From NCBI GenBank assembly GCA_022494885.1, contig JAGVSM010001293.1, positions 39,892 through 103,891 on the forward strand: a DNA stretch of 64,000 nucleotides. Reading direction: 5' to 3'. The position numbers and the translations under genes are program-made. The notes under the pieces are model-generated. The model did not search any database. It was not told the DNA's origin and saw only the letters and a list, made by a program, of their open reading frames with translations. This document shows positions 40,447 through 49,754 of this stretch, one piece after another (the first letter of the stretch is position 1; each line of letters starts with the position of its first letter). The DNA is from Micrasema longulum (taxonomy: Eukaryota > Arthropoda > Insecta > Trichoptera > Brachycentridae).

Positions 40447-41057
40447 GATTTAATTTTTCTTTTCAAATTTCTCAATAATATAGTTGATTCGCCGTATCTT
40501 TTACAAAATATTGGTTTCCGTTGTCCTCTTCGCTATACTAGATTGAATTCCCTTTTTTATGTACCAACTTGTAAAAACAATTATACCTCGAATTCATTCA
40601 TTAGACGTACCTGTAGAAATTATAACGAACTCAGTATTGATGTAGACATTTTTAACTGCACGTTGCATTTGTACAGAAAATTTCTTCATGGGGTCGATTA
40701 TTTGGGATAGTTGCTGAATGTGCATCTTGAGTGGTTTATGCTATGTATATGTGCCGCATGTAATGTATATGTTTGTGTATGTTTTATATGTGCGTTCATG
40801 TGTGCGTGGATGGCTCGGAGTGTACATTCGGTATTTTTATTTATTTTAATTTATTACCTCCATGGAAAACGCAAATGTCAACAATTATTATTATTTATTT
40901 ATTTTTTTGTCACATTAAATGTTTATATTTTTTTAATTTATGAAAACTTAATTGGTCTTTTTATGTTAAAAAATTGTTGCTTTTAATACTTATTTTGTAT
41001 GACTGTATGTTTTCTGAATAAAATAAAATAAAATAAAATAAATAAAAATAAAATAAG
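40447..41057 (+). mobile_element. Jockey-like LINE 3' end, uninterrupted C-terminus
   Basis: The frame is open from 40447 to the TAG at 40708-40710 without a Met: DLIFLFKFLNNIVDSPYLLQ, then IGFRCPLRYTRLNSLFYVPT, NSFIRRTCRNYNELSIDVDI and FNCTLHLYRKFLHGVDYLG. Ordered R-x-x-R-x-x-x-x-F, Y-N and D-x-D-I-F blocks identify the jockey ORF2 ending. The 3'UTR is about 300 bp and ends in AAATA repeats at 41018-41057. Comparatively young, since no lesion is seen. Confidence 0.75.
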
Positions 41058-41534
41058 CAGCCACCAGGATGTTTCTCAGTGAGCTAAAGACACGACACAG
41101 TTTTCTTAATCTAGATACCGGGGACTGAACCTGTGTCTCCCATCGCATTTTTAGTAAGGTTGTTTTGAGTACCATTCAGTCTCATCTTAGGAAGCCTGAA
41201 ATGGCCTACACTTCTCATTCCATAACTGTGAGAATCTTTATTGTATTGGCGTTCGACAGTTCTATTGGAGATTACAAAGTTTCCACGTCTTTATACCCTG
41301 TAATATTACCATTTCACAGTATTTTAGTGCGGAAGATTCAGCAACTTTTGTCGCAATTTTATTGCTTTTTGAAAGAATTGCAATGTGCACAGGTTTCTGG
41401 CTACAGACAATGATCAAACTATTCTACATTCGCAACGCGACGGTTCATGTTGGATACGAGCTTTCTTTATAAAGTTAAAAAAGCAGATAATTTTTAATTT
41501 TTTGCAACAGACAGGAAAAACATTTTTGAGACGG
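41058..41534. other. No gene; B-box-like word on minus strand
   Basis: GGTTCAGTCCCCGG (minus, near 41118-41131) resembles a B box but lacks a tRNA head. The frame 41165-41413 has no motif. Confidence 0.3.
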
Positions 41535-41537
41535 TAA

Positions 41538-41780
41538 AGCTAGGGTTTCCTAGGACAGCGGTGCCCGTATCTTAACGGCCGTAGTGAACGGTGATGCGGT
41601 GGACAGCCGTCGTAACGGTGACTAGAGAGTGGTTTCCTAGGAAAACGGTGTTGATAACATTTAACAACAGCGTTTTCCTAAGAAACCACTCTCTAGTCAC
41701 CGTTACGACGGCTGTCCACCGCATCACCGTTGACTACGGCCGTAAAGATACGGTCACCGCTGTCCTAGGAAACCCTAGCT
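41538..41780. mobile_element. Palindromic MITE, TWA duplication, copy 1 (243 bp)
   Basis: Nearly the whole element is an inverted repeat. It starts AGCTAGGGTTTCCTAGGACA, includes GACAGCCGTCGTAACGGTGA and CTAGAGAGTGGTTTCCTA, and the right half is the reverse complement. Flanked by TAA on both sides (41535-41537, 41781-41783). GC-rich for this window. No ORF of its own. The 3 bp TWA duplication suggests PIF/Harbinger; the termini are not diagnostic to me. Confidence 0.9.
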
Positions 41781-41783
41781 TAA

Positions 41784-42302
41784 CGGGACGGGACCTTTTA
41801 CATAACTACAATAAAAGCAGTGAAAAAATTACAACAAAATATATCATATGTATTTAAAAAGAAAAGAAACATCGAAAAAAGTACACAATAATAAACAGTA
41901 TTTTTATAAAAAAATTAATATGACATCTGTAACAAACATAAATATTCACATTCAGGGATCATCCTTATTGGTAGCGGTAACGGCAGATATAAAGGTCATA
42001 AAAACGTCAATAAGATGTTGTTATAAATATAATATTACAACCAGAATTATCCTCTTTTAAAAAAAAAAAATAATACAATTCTATAAAAAAGGTTTGAACT
42101 AAAATATTTCAATAAATATTTTTTTTTAAAGTATTACCGAAGGCATAATTTTACGTAGAAATAAAGGAAAATGTCACAAAAATGTATGTGATTAAAAATG
42201 CTTGTATTTCTTTTCAAAAACAAAAAAAAAAATTTTGCTGCGGCCACTTTCATGATAAATTTATTATCTTAAATTACTTCACAGCAAATTTTAGTTCAAT
42301 AC
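41784..42302. other. AT-rich spacer between two MITE copies
   Basis: Unique AT-rich DNA without gene. Confidence 0.3.
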
Positions 42303-42305
42303 TTA

Positions 42306-42538
42306 AGCTCGGGTTTCCTAGGACAGCGGTGCCCGTATTTTAACGGCCGTAGTAAACATTAATGCGGTTGACAGCCGTCGTAACGGTGACTAGAGAGTGG
42401 TTTCCTATAAAAATGGTGTTGATAACACCGTTAAAAAATAACCAACATAAATAGTCACCACTACGACGGCTGTCCACCGCATCACCGTTCACTACGGCCG
42501 TTAAGATACGGGCACAGCTGTCCTAGGAAACCCTAGCT
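42306..42538. mobile_element. Palindromic MITE, copy 2 (233 bp)
   Basis: Same element as 41538-41780 with TTA on both sides (42303-42305, 42539-42541). Starts AGCTCGGGTTTCCTAGG. The right arm carries a small deletion near the centre (after AAAAATAACC), which breaks the palindrome locally. Confidence 0.9.
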
Positions 42539-42785
42539 TTAGTCTTTATTGAGATCCCAGATACCTAAGTTCAGTCTAAATTTGAAATGGCATAATCTGC
42601 CGGTTTAAAAGTAATTTGATTTTAGTTACATAAAACTTTTAAGTATATTTTTTAACAGAAATACCTTTAAAAGTATGGTTTTTACCTAATTTATGTTTTT
42701 TTAATTTTTTTTGTCATTGCGCGATTTAAAAAAAACATTCGTTTTAAAATAGCAAAATCGTATGATTTCCTCCTTTTACCAGACT

Positions 42786-42850
42786 ACAGCCTTAAACTCT
42801 GTCACATCCAAAACCACGATGGTCAGTATGGGCAAGAAGACATATTGGCA
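42786..42850 (+). mobile_element. Half-copy of the 388-749 MITE
   Basis: TAAACTCTGTCACATCC, then AAAACCACGATGGTCAGTAT and GGGCAAGAAGACATATTGG match the left arm of the first element with a few changes. The terminus and right arm are missing. Confidence 0.6.
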
Positions 42851-42904
42851 TATTGACAAAAAAAAAAATGTGTCGATTATGTTATGCGTCAGTGTAAAAA
42901 GTAG

Positions 42905-43320
42905 ACGTGTTTCATGTTCTCAATCAGTCTAAATACGTTTGGCCGTAGGGACTCGAAGTATAGTAAGCACGAGTAATTACGGGTCCATCTTTCCTCTCCG
43001 TGACCGCAACAGCCGGTCGCACCCTCCATTGTTTTACCAATATTATTATGACTTCATTGTTTCTCCGGGTGTTGCATTGTTTCTTTGTATTCCTCCCGGC
43101 AGAATGCCTCAAAACCGTATACTTATTTGTTTTTATTAGTCATGCTTCATCACGCTTTTGTTTTCTTAATTATGTTATTGTTTTTTGGCATATTAATGCA
43201 GCGCGTCTGACTCGGCACAGAATTGTAATGAAGTTTGGAATTTTTCCTTTATTCTTTTCAACGTTTCCGGGCCTGGGGTGGTACTCTGAATCTTGTCTAC
43301 CCTCAAAGATTTGTTAATTT
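42905..43320. other. Non-repetitive GC-richer block
   Basis: CGTGACCGCAACAGCCGGTC, TTTCTCCGGGTGTTGCATTG and GCGTCTGACTCGGCACAG. Open frames on both strands overlap each other and show no domain, so they are taken as chance. Possible host regulatory or exon remnant. Confidence 0.25.
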
Positions 43321-43915
43321 AGGGATTTTTATTTTTGTATGCGACAACACTTTGCTTCGTATAAAGGCCACACTGATGGTTGAACGGCAAATGATGTAAA
43401 AAACTGTTTAAAACACGGGTAAAACGAATACGGTTTTGTCAATTCAACCTAATTCAGTGTTGTGGGTAATGCAAGGTCGCCATGATGTTCTAAATTTATT
43501 TATTAATATACACGGCACGCAGTGCCTTTTACCCCAAAAAGATACATATTAAAAATAATATAAACATTTCAATATAATGTGAAAAACTTAAAAATGAAAT
43601 ATAAAAGTATTATTTTACATAAAAACTACATACATAACACAGCAGTTTTGTATAAAAAACATATTTAGATATAAAAAAATAGTTAAATAATGTGTGCAAA
43701 TAAAATTTTACAAGGAAAATAATTTATGTATATTTTTCTATAAAAGGTACTAAATATAAGTATATTAAATACAATAAAATTATTTTGTCTCAAAAAAAAT
43801 AAAAAAATAGTAATAATAATGACAATTTAAGTAATTTTAAAAATAAGCTAATAGATTTGGGCAGTACCGTGTAAAGTTGACAATCTTAAATAAATTCAAT
43901 AAATGAAATCATTAT
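43321..43915. other. No gene; AT-rich, possibly LINE 3'UTR
   Basis: From 43495 the sequence (TTTATTTATTAATATACACG, A-rich) resembles other minus LINE 3' ends, but no coding part is attached. Confidence 0.3.
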
Positions 43916-43916
43916 C

Positions 43917-44262
43917 CAACAATGTTTTGAGTATGTCCAAATGCTTGCAGACAGACTGGATTTCCTCCCTAGGGAGTTATTCAGATCTAAATATGTTGCA
44001 ACAGAGAGGGAAAACATTTTTGAGAAGGGAACTTTGAAGTCTAGACAATACAGGCAAATATTGGCTGGTTTGAGTGGCCGCTTTACACACTGTGTAACAT
44101 TCGCCATTATGTCCATGTTTAAATATCCACATTTCCTCAAAACTGTCGACTTTTGTGAGGGAAAGGGGCTGAAACCTTTATCAGATGAGATTCATCCGGC
44201 TGGACCACATCACCTACTAGGCAACGCCTGAAAACAATTTTCCAATTTTTATATTTCTAAGT
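43917..44262. mobile_element. FB subfamily 2, single arm with terminus
   Basis: Begins AACAATGTTTTGAGTATGTC, then CTGGATTTCCTCCCTAGGG, GTTGCAACAGAGAGGG, TGGCTGGTTTGAGTGGCC, ACACACTGTGTAACATTCGC and CTACTAGGCAACGCCTGAAA. It stops at the element centre, so only the left arm is present. It defines the left terminus of this subfamily. Confidence 0.8.
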
Positions 44263-44267
44263 TAAAA

Positions 44268-44365
44268 TAAAAAGAAGGTCTCTCCTAAACACCGGAATTT
44301 TCTAGCTCGTCGGGACCTGAAACAAAGATCATCTGTGCATTTTAAAACTGTGAAATAAATAAAAA
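44268..44365 (+). repeat. GTCCCGAC-type retroelement 3' end with tail
   Basis: AGGTCTCTCCTAAACACCGG, then TTTTCTAGCTCGTCGGGACC, TGAAACAAAGATCATCTG, AAAACTGTGAAATAAAT and an A-rich tail. It sits directly after the FB arm. Confidence 0.65.
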
Positions 44366-44559
44366 AAATTTAGAGAAACTTCGCTGTACAATTAAATACT
44401 CTGATTTTTATCGCGCTTAAAATTTTTTTTAAATTCATTTTCCCGTAGAACTGAACTTCATCATTCTGTCAGCTGTTCTAAACAGTGGCTAGTGTCATTC
44501 AAGTCCTTCTATGCTGATTACTACGGCTATTTTCTTTCCGGCGATTGAACACTACTTTG
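44366..44559. other. No gene recognised
   Basis: Contains the short dispersed word TTTTCCCGTAGAACTGAAC near 44450 that is related to 4190 and 20430. Confidence 0.3.
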
Positions 44560-44725
44560 CGCATACATACGATCGCTATCCGAATGCCTTTCCATTAGCT
44601 GCGGATTAACCCGCGATCGCCGGTTAGCGGGCGCGTTTAGCACCGGCCTAACCAGCCGTCAGACTCAACCGGCACGGCAACATTGTGTGCACATCCGCCC
44701 GCCCTTAAGTTAACGGCATTTGACT
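44560..44725. other. GC-richer non-repetitive block
   Basis: ACCCGCGATCGCCGGTTAGC, GGCGCGTTTAGCACCGGCC and CCGGCACGGCAACATTGTG. No ORF. Candidate regulatory DNA by composition. Confidence 0.25.
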
Positions 44726-45284
44726 TTAAAAGCTGCAACTTGTAATAGAATTATATAATCGGACTATTCTCGGGTTAAGTTGGATTTTATGTTGTCAAAT
44801 TTGTATATTACATGGTAGAGTCTTCTTCGCGAGTTTTATCCAAACAACTTTGTTTTAAGCGTAACTTGATACTTTAATGTGGAATAATTTTAAGACTACG
44901 GCGGCTGTTAAATATCAAAATGTAGTACAGTACAACGCCGTTTATCCGAACTACAGTCATCCGGATAGCCAAATATCTAAATCGCTATCAGGAAATATAA
45001 AATAAGGAGATTAAAAAAAAATATTCATAAATTTTTTAAAAAGTACATGTTTTTGTAAAATTCTAAACATATCTACTTTTACACATTTAGTTAATGTTAT
45101 CACTGTAACTCAACAAAAAAAGAGAAACTCTCGTGCTCGGAGAGTGACTTACACTGTTTTAGTTGTTTATTTATAAGAGTTTTTATAATTTTTAATACGA
45201 GTACATGAAAAAGAAAAATAAAAACATAGGATATATAAAGAAAAAACATAAAACAATAATACATACTAATTACAATGTAATGTT
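44726..45284. other. No gene recognised
   Basis: AT-rich unique DNA. Confidence 0.3.
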
Positions 45285-45432
45285 GTTTTTACACGTGTTC
45301 AAAAAATTTCTTTAGATTAACTTTAAATTTATTTATTGATATATTATTTTTAATAGTTTTCAGTTCATTAGGAAGATTATTATAATTTTTAACACCTTTG
45401 AAGACAAAGCTATTTTAACCATGGCTTGTATG
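45285..45432 (-). mobile_element. LINE ORF2 C-terminal fragment
   Basis: The minus frame reads NSFVFKGVKNYNNLPNELKT, then NNISINKFKVNLKKFFEHV and a stop. The Y-K-G-x-K-x-Y-N-x-L-P ending places it with 8756 and 49210. Confidence 0.65.
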
Positions 45433-45529
45433 GAATTAAGGAATTTTAATATTATGTAGATATCTGAGTGACTTATTCATTTCAAATTCTTTTATTTTCT
45501 CTTTTTTATATATTTTTATATATACACGT

Positions 45530-45695
45530 CGGCCTCGTAATGTAATGCTCAGCATTTTTGCCTACCATGTAAGAGGTCTCGGGTTCGATTACCGACTTGG
45601 TTGATATGAAATATTTATTCAAAAGGGGCGTTTTCACGCATGAATATTTCATTGTCCTACCTGGTACCTGAAGCGTAAGACAAACATTTTGACAA
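45530..45695 (+). mobile_element. SINE C (tRNA-derived), copy 1
   Basis: The head GTCGGCCTCGTAATGTAATG, then CTCAGCATTTTTGCC and ACCATGTAAGAGGTCTCG, contains the B box GGGTTCGATTACC. The body AATATTTATTCAAAAGGGGC, then GAATATTTCATTGTCC and GGTACCTGAAGCGTAAGAC, matches 51950 and 58399. The 3' end is cut by a LINE fragment at about 45700. Confidence 0.75.
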
Positions 45696-45713
45696 AATAA
45701 TCGAGCATATTGA

Positions 45714-46445
45714 TGTACGGTTGTGAGACATGATGCCTTACCAAAAAAGATGAAAAAAGACTAGAGGCCTTCGAGATGTGGTGCTACAGAAAAATATTAG
45801 GAATTTGCTGGAGAGACCACATCACTAATGACGAGGTTCTCAACAGAATCAAATAAGGTAAGCACCTAATCAAAACCATCTCAGAGAGGCGAGCCTGATG
45901 GATCGGCCACATTATGCGCCATGAGGGTGTCCTGCACGACATTATAGATGGAATGGCTGAGGGGACAAATTACAGAGGGCGCCCCCCGACGGTAGTATTT
46001 GGAGCGAGTGTGCGAGGATTTAAGCTGCGCCTCATGTACCGAGTTGAAGAGGGCTGCAGAGAATAGAGACCAATGGAGGGCGAGATGCAGGACTTTGCTG
46101 CAAACCAATCCCCAAAATTAAAACTACGAAGGAGAAGAATCCAGTAGATCTACCTTTCCCGCCTTTAAAGTGGAGCCGGCGTAGCGGGTACCCTTTCCGC
46201 CGATAATGCCTCCGTGGTGTAGTGGTCAAGACGCTTGATTCACGCACGGAAGGTTCCGGGTTCGATTCCCGGTGAGAACACAAAAATTAAAATGTGATTT
46301 TTTTCAAGCCTGGGTGTTCTGTGATGTAATTCACCACTGTAATTAGGCCTCCTGGCCTGTTGTGGTGCAAAAAAAAATGTAAAAAATATAAGCAACATTC
46401 AAGCGCGGGTAAAACTACCTTTCCCGCTTTAAGTGTGTTAAGTGA
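45714..46445 (+). mobile_element. LINE ORF2 C-terminus and 3'UTR, interrupted by SINE A
   Basis: With stops it reads MYGCET, LTKKDEKRLEAFEMWCYRKI, WRDHITNDEVLNRIK, LIKTISERRA, WIGHIMRHEGVLHDIIDGM and YRGRPP. This is another RT C-terminal family with W-I-G-H-x-x-R. The 3'UTR (CTACCTTTCCCGCCTTTAAA, GAGCCGGCGTAGCGGGTACC) is split by SINE A at 46208-46387 and ends at about 46445. An uninterrupted 3'UTR copy is at 47435-47570. Confidence 0.75.
46208..46387 (+). mobile_element. SINE A, copy 4, with defined insertion site
   Basis: Head TGCCTCCGTGGTGTAGTGG and TCAAGACGCTTG, B box GGGTTCGATTCCCGG, body CAAGCCTGGGTGTTCTGTG, tail GGCCTGTTGTGGTGC with A-run. Inserted between CGCCGATAA and (AT)ATAAGCAACATTC. 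The uninterrupted version CGCCGATAAGCAACATTC is at about 47500, so the duplication is ATAA. Confidence 0.9.
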
Positions 46446-47350
46446 TATATATATATTTGGATAATTTATATTGCGCCGTTTTTGTGAAAATCAACTCAAG
46501 GGCGCTGTACAGTAAATAAATATCCCAGCACGTCTTGCAGCTACAAAGCGCATGGTCAGTTGGGATTTTAGTTCCTCGTCTCCAATTATGATATATAGGA
46601 CGCACGTCTTTCAACTACAGAGCGCATGGACAAAAATAAATCCAGCCCCTATTTCCATTTTTTATTTTTTTATTTGACAAGAAGTTTAGAGTTTTAGTGA
46701 TATTTAAAAAAATTAAATAAAAAACAAATTTATAAAAATAGAAGTTAGATTACAACCAGTCTTGCAGCTTCTGAGCGCATTAACGGTTGGGATTCTAGAC
46801 CCCATTTACTAAATTTAGATTTTTGATAGTTGATAACATTTACATAATATGATTTATATAATATGATAACTTACATCACAAAAAGTCTTGCAGCTACAAA
46901 GCGCATCGACGAATGGAATTTCAGCAACATAAGAATGATTTTAAAAAGTTTACAATAAAAAAAAAAAACACTAAAATAATACATCAAGCAAAGAACTAGT
47001 AAGTATGGCAATTAAGTGAACATGTAACAGCGCAAAAAGTAAACGATGAAAAACTAAACAAAGATAGCATTACTTAACCTATTATTAAGGTTAACAAAAT
47101 GATAGACGATACTCGAACTCGAAGGGGCGCTGTTTTAGGTATACAGTTTACAAGGTCTATTGTCCTTTTCCTAGTACATAACTGTAAAAACATCTGGTTG
47201 TTCCCTTGGAGATAGTAGATTCGTTTCTGTGTGCGTAGTGTAGGTACCAAGGGATCTATCCGCTTCTTGTCAATTTTACAATTAAAATGTGTGACAAGAA
47301 GACGGATATAATTATCCAACTTGACTAAACAAATCATTTTACGCACAAGC
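46446..47350 (-). mobile_element. L2-B LINE 3' end, longest copy
   Basis: The 3' terminus is at 46446 (TTTGGATAATTTATATTGCG). Four motif units lie near 46530, 46608, 46752 and 46880. The coding C-terminus at 47350-47074 reads MRKMICLVKLDNYIRLLVTH, then FLQLCTRKRTIDLVNCIPK, with frameshifts relative to the plus copy at 37.7 kb. Flanked on both sides by the 3'UTR repeat of the 45.7 kb LINE. Confidence 0.8.
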
Positions 47351-47434
47351 TCTCATGTTTCTCATAAAAGTATATGTACGTAAATAAAGCTTTTCTACTT
47401 TTTATAGACGTTTGTTTGTAATTAGGACTAAACA

Positions 47435-47570
47435 ATCGAGTATATCTACCTCTCCCGCCTTTAAAATGGAGCCGGCGTAGCGGGTACCTTTCTCGCCGAT
47501 AAGCAACATTCAAGCATGCGGGTGGAACTACCTCTCACGCATAAAGTGTGGTAAGTGATATAATGTACGC
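47435..47570 (+). mobile_element. LINE 3'UTR copy (empty site for SINE A)
   Basis: TATCTACCTCTCCCGCCTTT, then GGAGCCGGCGTAGCGGGTAC, TCGCCGATAAGCAACATTC and ACTACCTCTCACGC. It is the same 3'UTR as 46140-46445 but without the SINE. Confidence 0.75.
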
Positions 47571-47579
47571 TTCAATGGA

Positions 47580-47790
47580 AGTACTCCACAATGCCTTAAT
47601 AGGATTTTGTCATGTTTTTTGTTCATCTTTTTCATTTCTTCATTTACAATAATTATCATGAGGAGTCTTTTCTGTAGATTGTCAATTCTATTAACGTATA
47701 ATATGCCTTATGAGTCCCCCCCCAAGACGTTATTCCGTATGATTGAATTGATTCTGATTCTTGTAATACAGTGACAAAAAACAACAAAGG
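47580..47790 (-). mobile_element. LINE ORF2 fragment (thumb region)
   Basis: The minus frame reads SIQSYGITSWGGDS, a stop, then GILYVNRIDNLQKRLLMIIV. Y-G-I-x-x-W-G-G followed by L-Q-K-R is the motif also seen at 40.3 kb. One stop codon. Confidence 0.6.
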
Positions 47791-48365
47791 GAAAATTGAT
47801 AGAACATCTAATATGTTTTTATAAACTGTTTTTACTTCGTGCGTACCAGGTACATGAAGATATTAAATAATGTTTATCCAATTCTAAGAAGTATAATTTC
47901 TTATCAAGGTATTGTTTACTTTGATGTATAAAAACATGATTTTTTTAAATGTAAAAGATTAGAGAAATAGGCTCTCTCTCTAGTCTGTGAATTCTCGGAG
48001 ACTCTTTTTGTTGATTTTTTACATCTATTTTAGTGTATTGTATGAGGGATTTATCAAAATAACAGGGTATCACAAAATTACGAAATTACAAAATAAGATA
48101 ATTCAAAAATACGAAACAGATATTTATGTAAATTAATATGAAAATGCCCGTTATACACGGCGTTTCAGAGCTAGACCGCGAAACTTCAGAGGAACTTTTT
48201 TATGATGTAATTTGTAAAAATATTATAACGAATTTTTTTGGAAAATCACATTTTCTTATTTTAAAAAAATAAAAAATAAAAACGTGTTTGACTATTAAAA
48301 CGATACGCACTAGACGCGAATTAGGTAAGCGGTTGGGTAGGCGAGGGGTAAGTGTTAGTAGAAGA
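47791..48365. other. No gene recognised
   Basis: AT-rich unique sequence; part may be LINE-derived without diagnostic residues. Confidence 0.3.
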
Positions 48366-48369
48366 GATT

Positions 48370-48560
48370 TTAGTCTCAGAGATAAATATTGTAATGAGTC
48401 TTCTTACTCTTCACCTGTCCATCTTCAGGTATTTGATGGACTTGATCGTGCCATGTCTTTCTCTGTTTTCCTCGTTTCCTGCATCCATCTAGATCCTTTT
48501 AGCCGTCATTTCGCTCTCCATTCGTTCTACTTGTCTTAACCAACATAGCACCCGTTTCTC
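48370..48560 (-). mobile_element. RTE-like LINE internal scrap
   Basis: The minus strand codes for TSRTNGERNDG, KDLDGCRKRGKQRKTWHDQV and HQIPEDGQVKS. It covers the region after the G-H-x-E-R-M motif. Confidence 0.75.
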
Positions 48561-48659
48561 ATGTAATAAATCGTAATTTGATTTGAATTATTTATTTGCA
48601 ATTCTTGATGGAATTCCATTGTAATGATAGAAAAACTTATATTTATATGTAATTTATTA

Positions 48660-48725
48660 ATTCAAATTACTTGGTAATGGGCATCTTCAGACTGGTAAAT
48701 ATTATACAGTGTAAGTATAATTTAT
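48660..48725 (-). mobile_element. Penelope-like terminal segment, truncated hammerhead
   Basis: The minus strand contains ACACTGTATAATATTTACCA, then GTCTGAAGATGCCCATTA. This equals the 5' half of the 12.0 kb motif and then diverges, so stem II partner and GAAA box are lost. Confidence 0.55.
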
Positions 48726-48775
48726 ATCATTTTTTTAAAAATGTTTTTCTTTAATCCTAAAATAAACTTTGGTTT

Positions 48776-49069
48776 TCATTCCCCTATGCTCATAATTCTT
48801 AAGTCTGCCAACAAACATACCAGTCTTGATTTCTTTGATAACAGCTTGCCCACTACATACCGCACACCGCATCTGAGGACATAAGTCTCCTTGGTGGTGC
48901 CCACATACACGGAAAAATTGCTCGCTGTCAAACGAGAAAAGCTGCCCAAAGTAGCTCTCTGAAATCTGGTAGCCTTAGCATCTTTGTGCTGAAAGAAAGT
49001 AATCCAGAAGTACATGATATGTACTTCATTGGTAACAAGTTTCTTTGATAACAAGTTGTCTTCTTTCAA
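48776..49069 (-). other. Unrecognised 97-residue ORF, GC-richer
   Basis: A minus frame with VTNEVHIMYFWITFFQHKD, ATRFQRATLGSFSRLTASNF and VLRCGVRYVVGKLLSKKSRL. A second minus frame is also open over most of it (including VCGHHQGDLCPQMRCAVCSG). I recognise neither. It lies between TE fragments; the sequence upstream on the minus strand (TTTAATTTGATTCAG) looks acceptor-like. It could be a host exon, a retropseudogene or chance. Confidence 0.2.
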
Positions 49070-49209
49070 ACGATCACTGAATCAAATTAAATAATAAACA
49101 CCTCTCTCCCGCTTCCACTCCCACCAAGTTTACTATATACCATTGTGTTTTTCTATTTTCCTTTATATATTTTTTATTTTAAATTTCACTGATAAACCCT
49201 TAAAATTCA

Positions 49210-49705
49210 CATTCTACTGTTAATAATAATATTTTTAACATCTTTTGTAAAGGTTGTCTGAGTCTTTTGTTTAGTTTTGTCTGGTTGTTTATTGTATAAT
49301 TTCAGTCCGTGGTTTATTAATCTCGACTGTCCTTTTCTCATTTTAGAAGGTTGTACATGATATGTTTCTGATATTCTCGTATTGAGTTCATGTTTACTAC
49401 AGTTTTTTTCAAGTTTTAATTCTTCGTCTACAATTACATCAGTGGCTAATTTATGAATAATTTTAAGGATTCTAGTTTAAAGAGTTCAGTTACATTTAAT
49501 TGTTTAAAAAATTATTTAGTTGCTGATAGATAGGTTAGGTCATATACTAACTTGATTATTTTATTTTGCTGTCTTTGTAGTCTGTTTATGTCATTTTGAT
49601 TTCCTGTTTCCCATAGTAATTGCATATAACATATTTTAATTTTAATATAGGCTTCGTACTTTAGATTTTTTACCGTTTTTTGAACAAAGTTTTTGATTTA
49701 AAAAA
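49210..49705 (-). mobile_element. LINE ORF2 C-terminal fragment, about 160 residues
   Basis: The minus frame reads KTVKNLKYEAYIKIKICYMQ, then LLWETGNQNDINRLQRQQNK, IIKLVYDLTYLSATK, a stop, FKQLNVTEL, LKIIHKLATDVIVDEELKLE, NTRISETYHVQPSKMRKGQS and RLINHGLKLYNKQPDKTKQK. The L-L-W-x-x-G, R-L-Q-x-x-Q-N-K and K-L-Y-N-x-x-P-D order is a non-LTR ORF2 thumb and C-terminus. Same family as 24795-24992. Confidence 0.75.
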
Positions 49706-49754
49706 AAGACTCAATAATGTCGCCACTTTGCTAATTAAATTGTTGATATAAATT

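Noticed and set aside
43000..43317. Overlapping 66, 105 and 62 residue ORFs
   Set aside because: Mutually overlapping on both strands and without domains; kept only as a GC-richer block.
48405..48445. CTGAAGATGG ... on the minus strand
   Set aside because: It is RTE-like LINE coding sequence (HQIPEDGQ); the match to a hammerhead core is coincidental.
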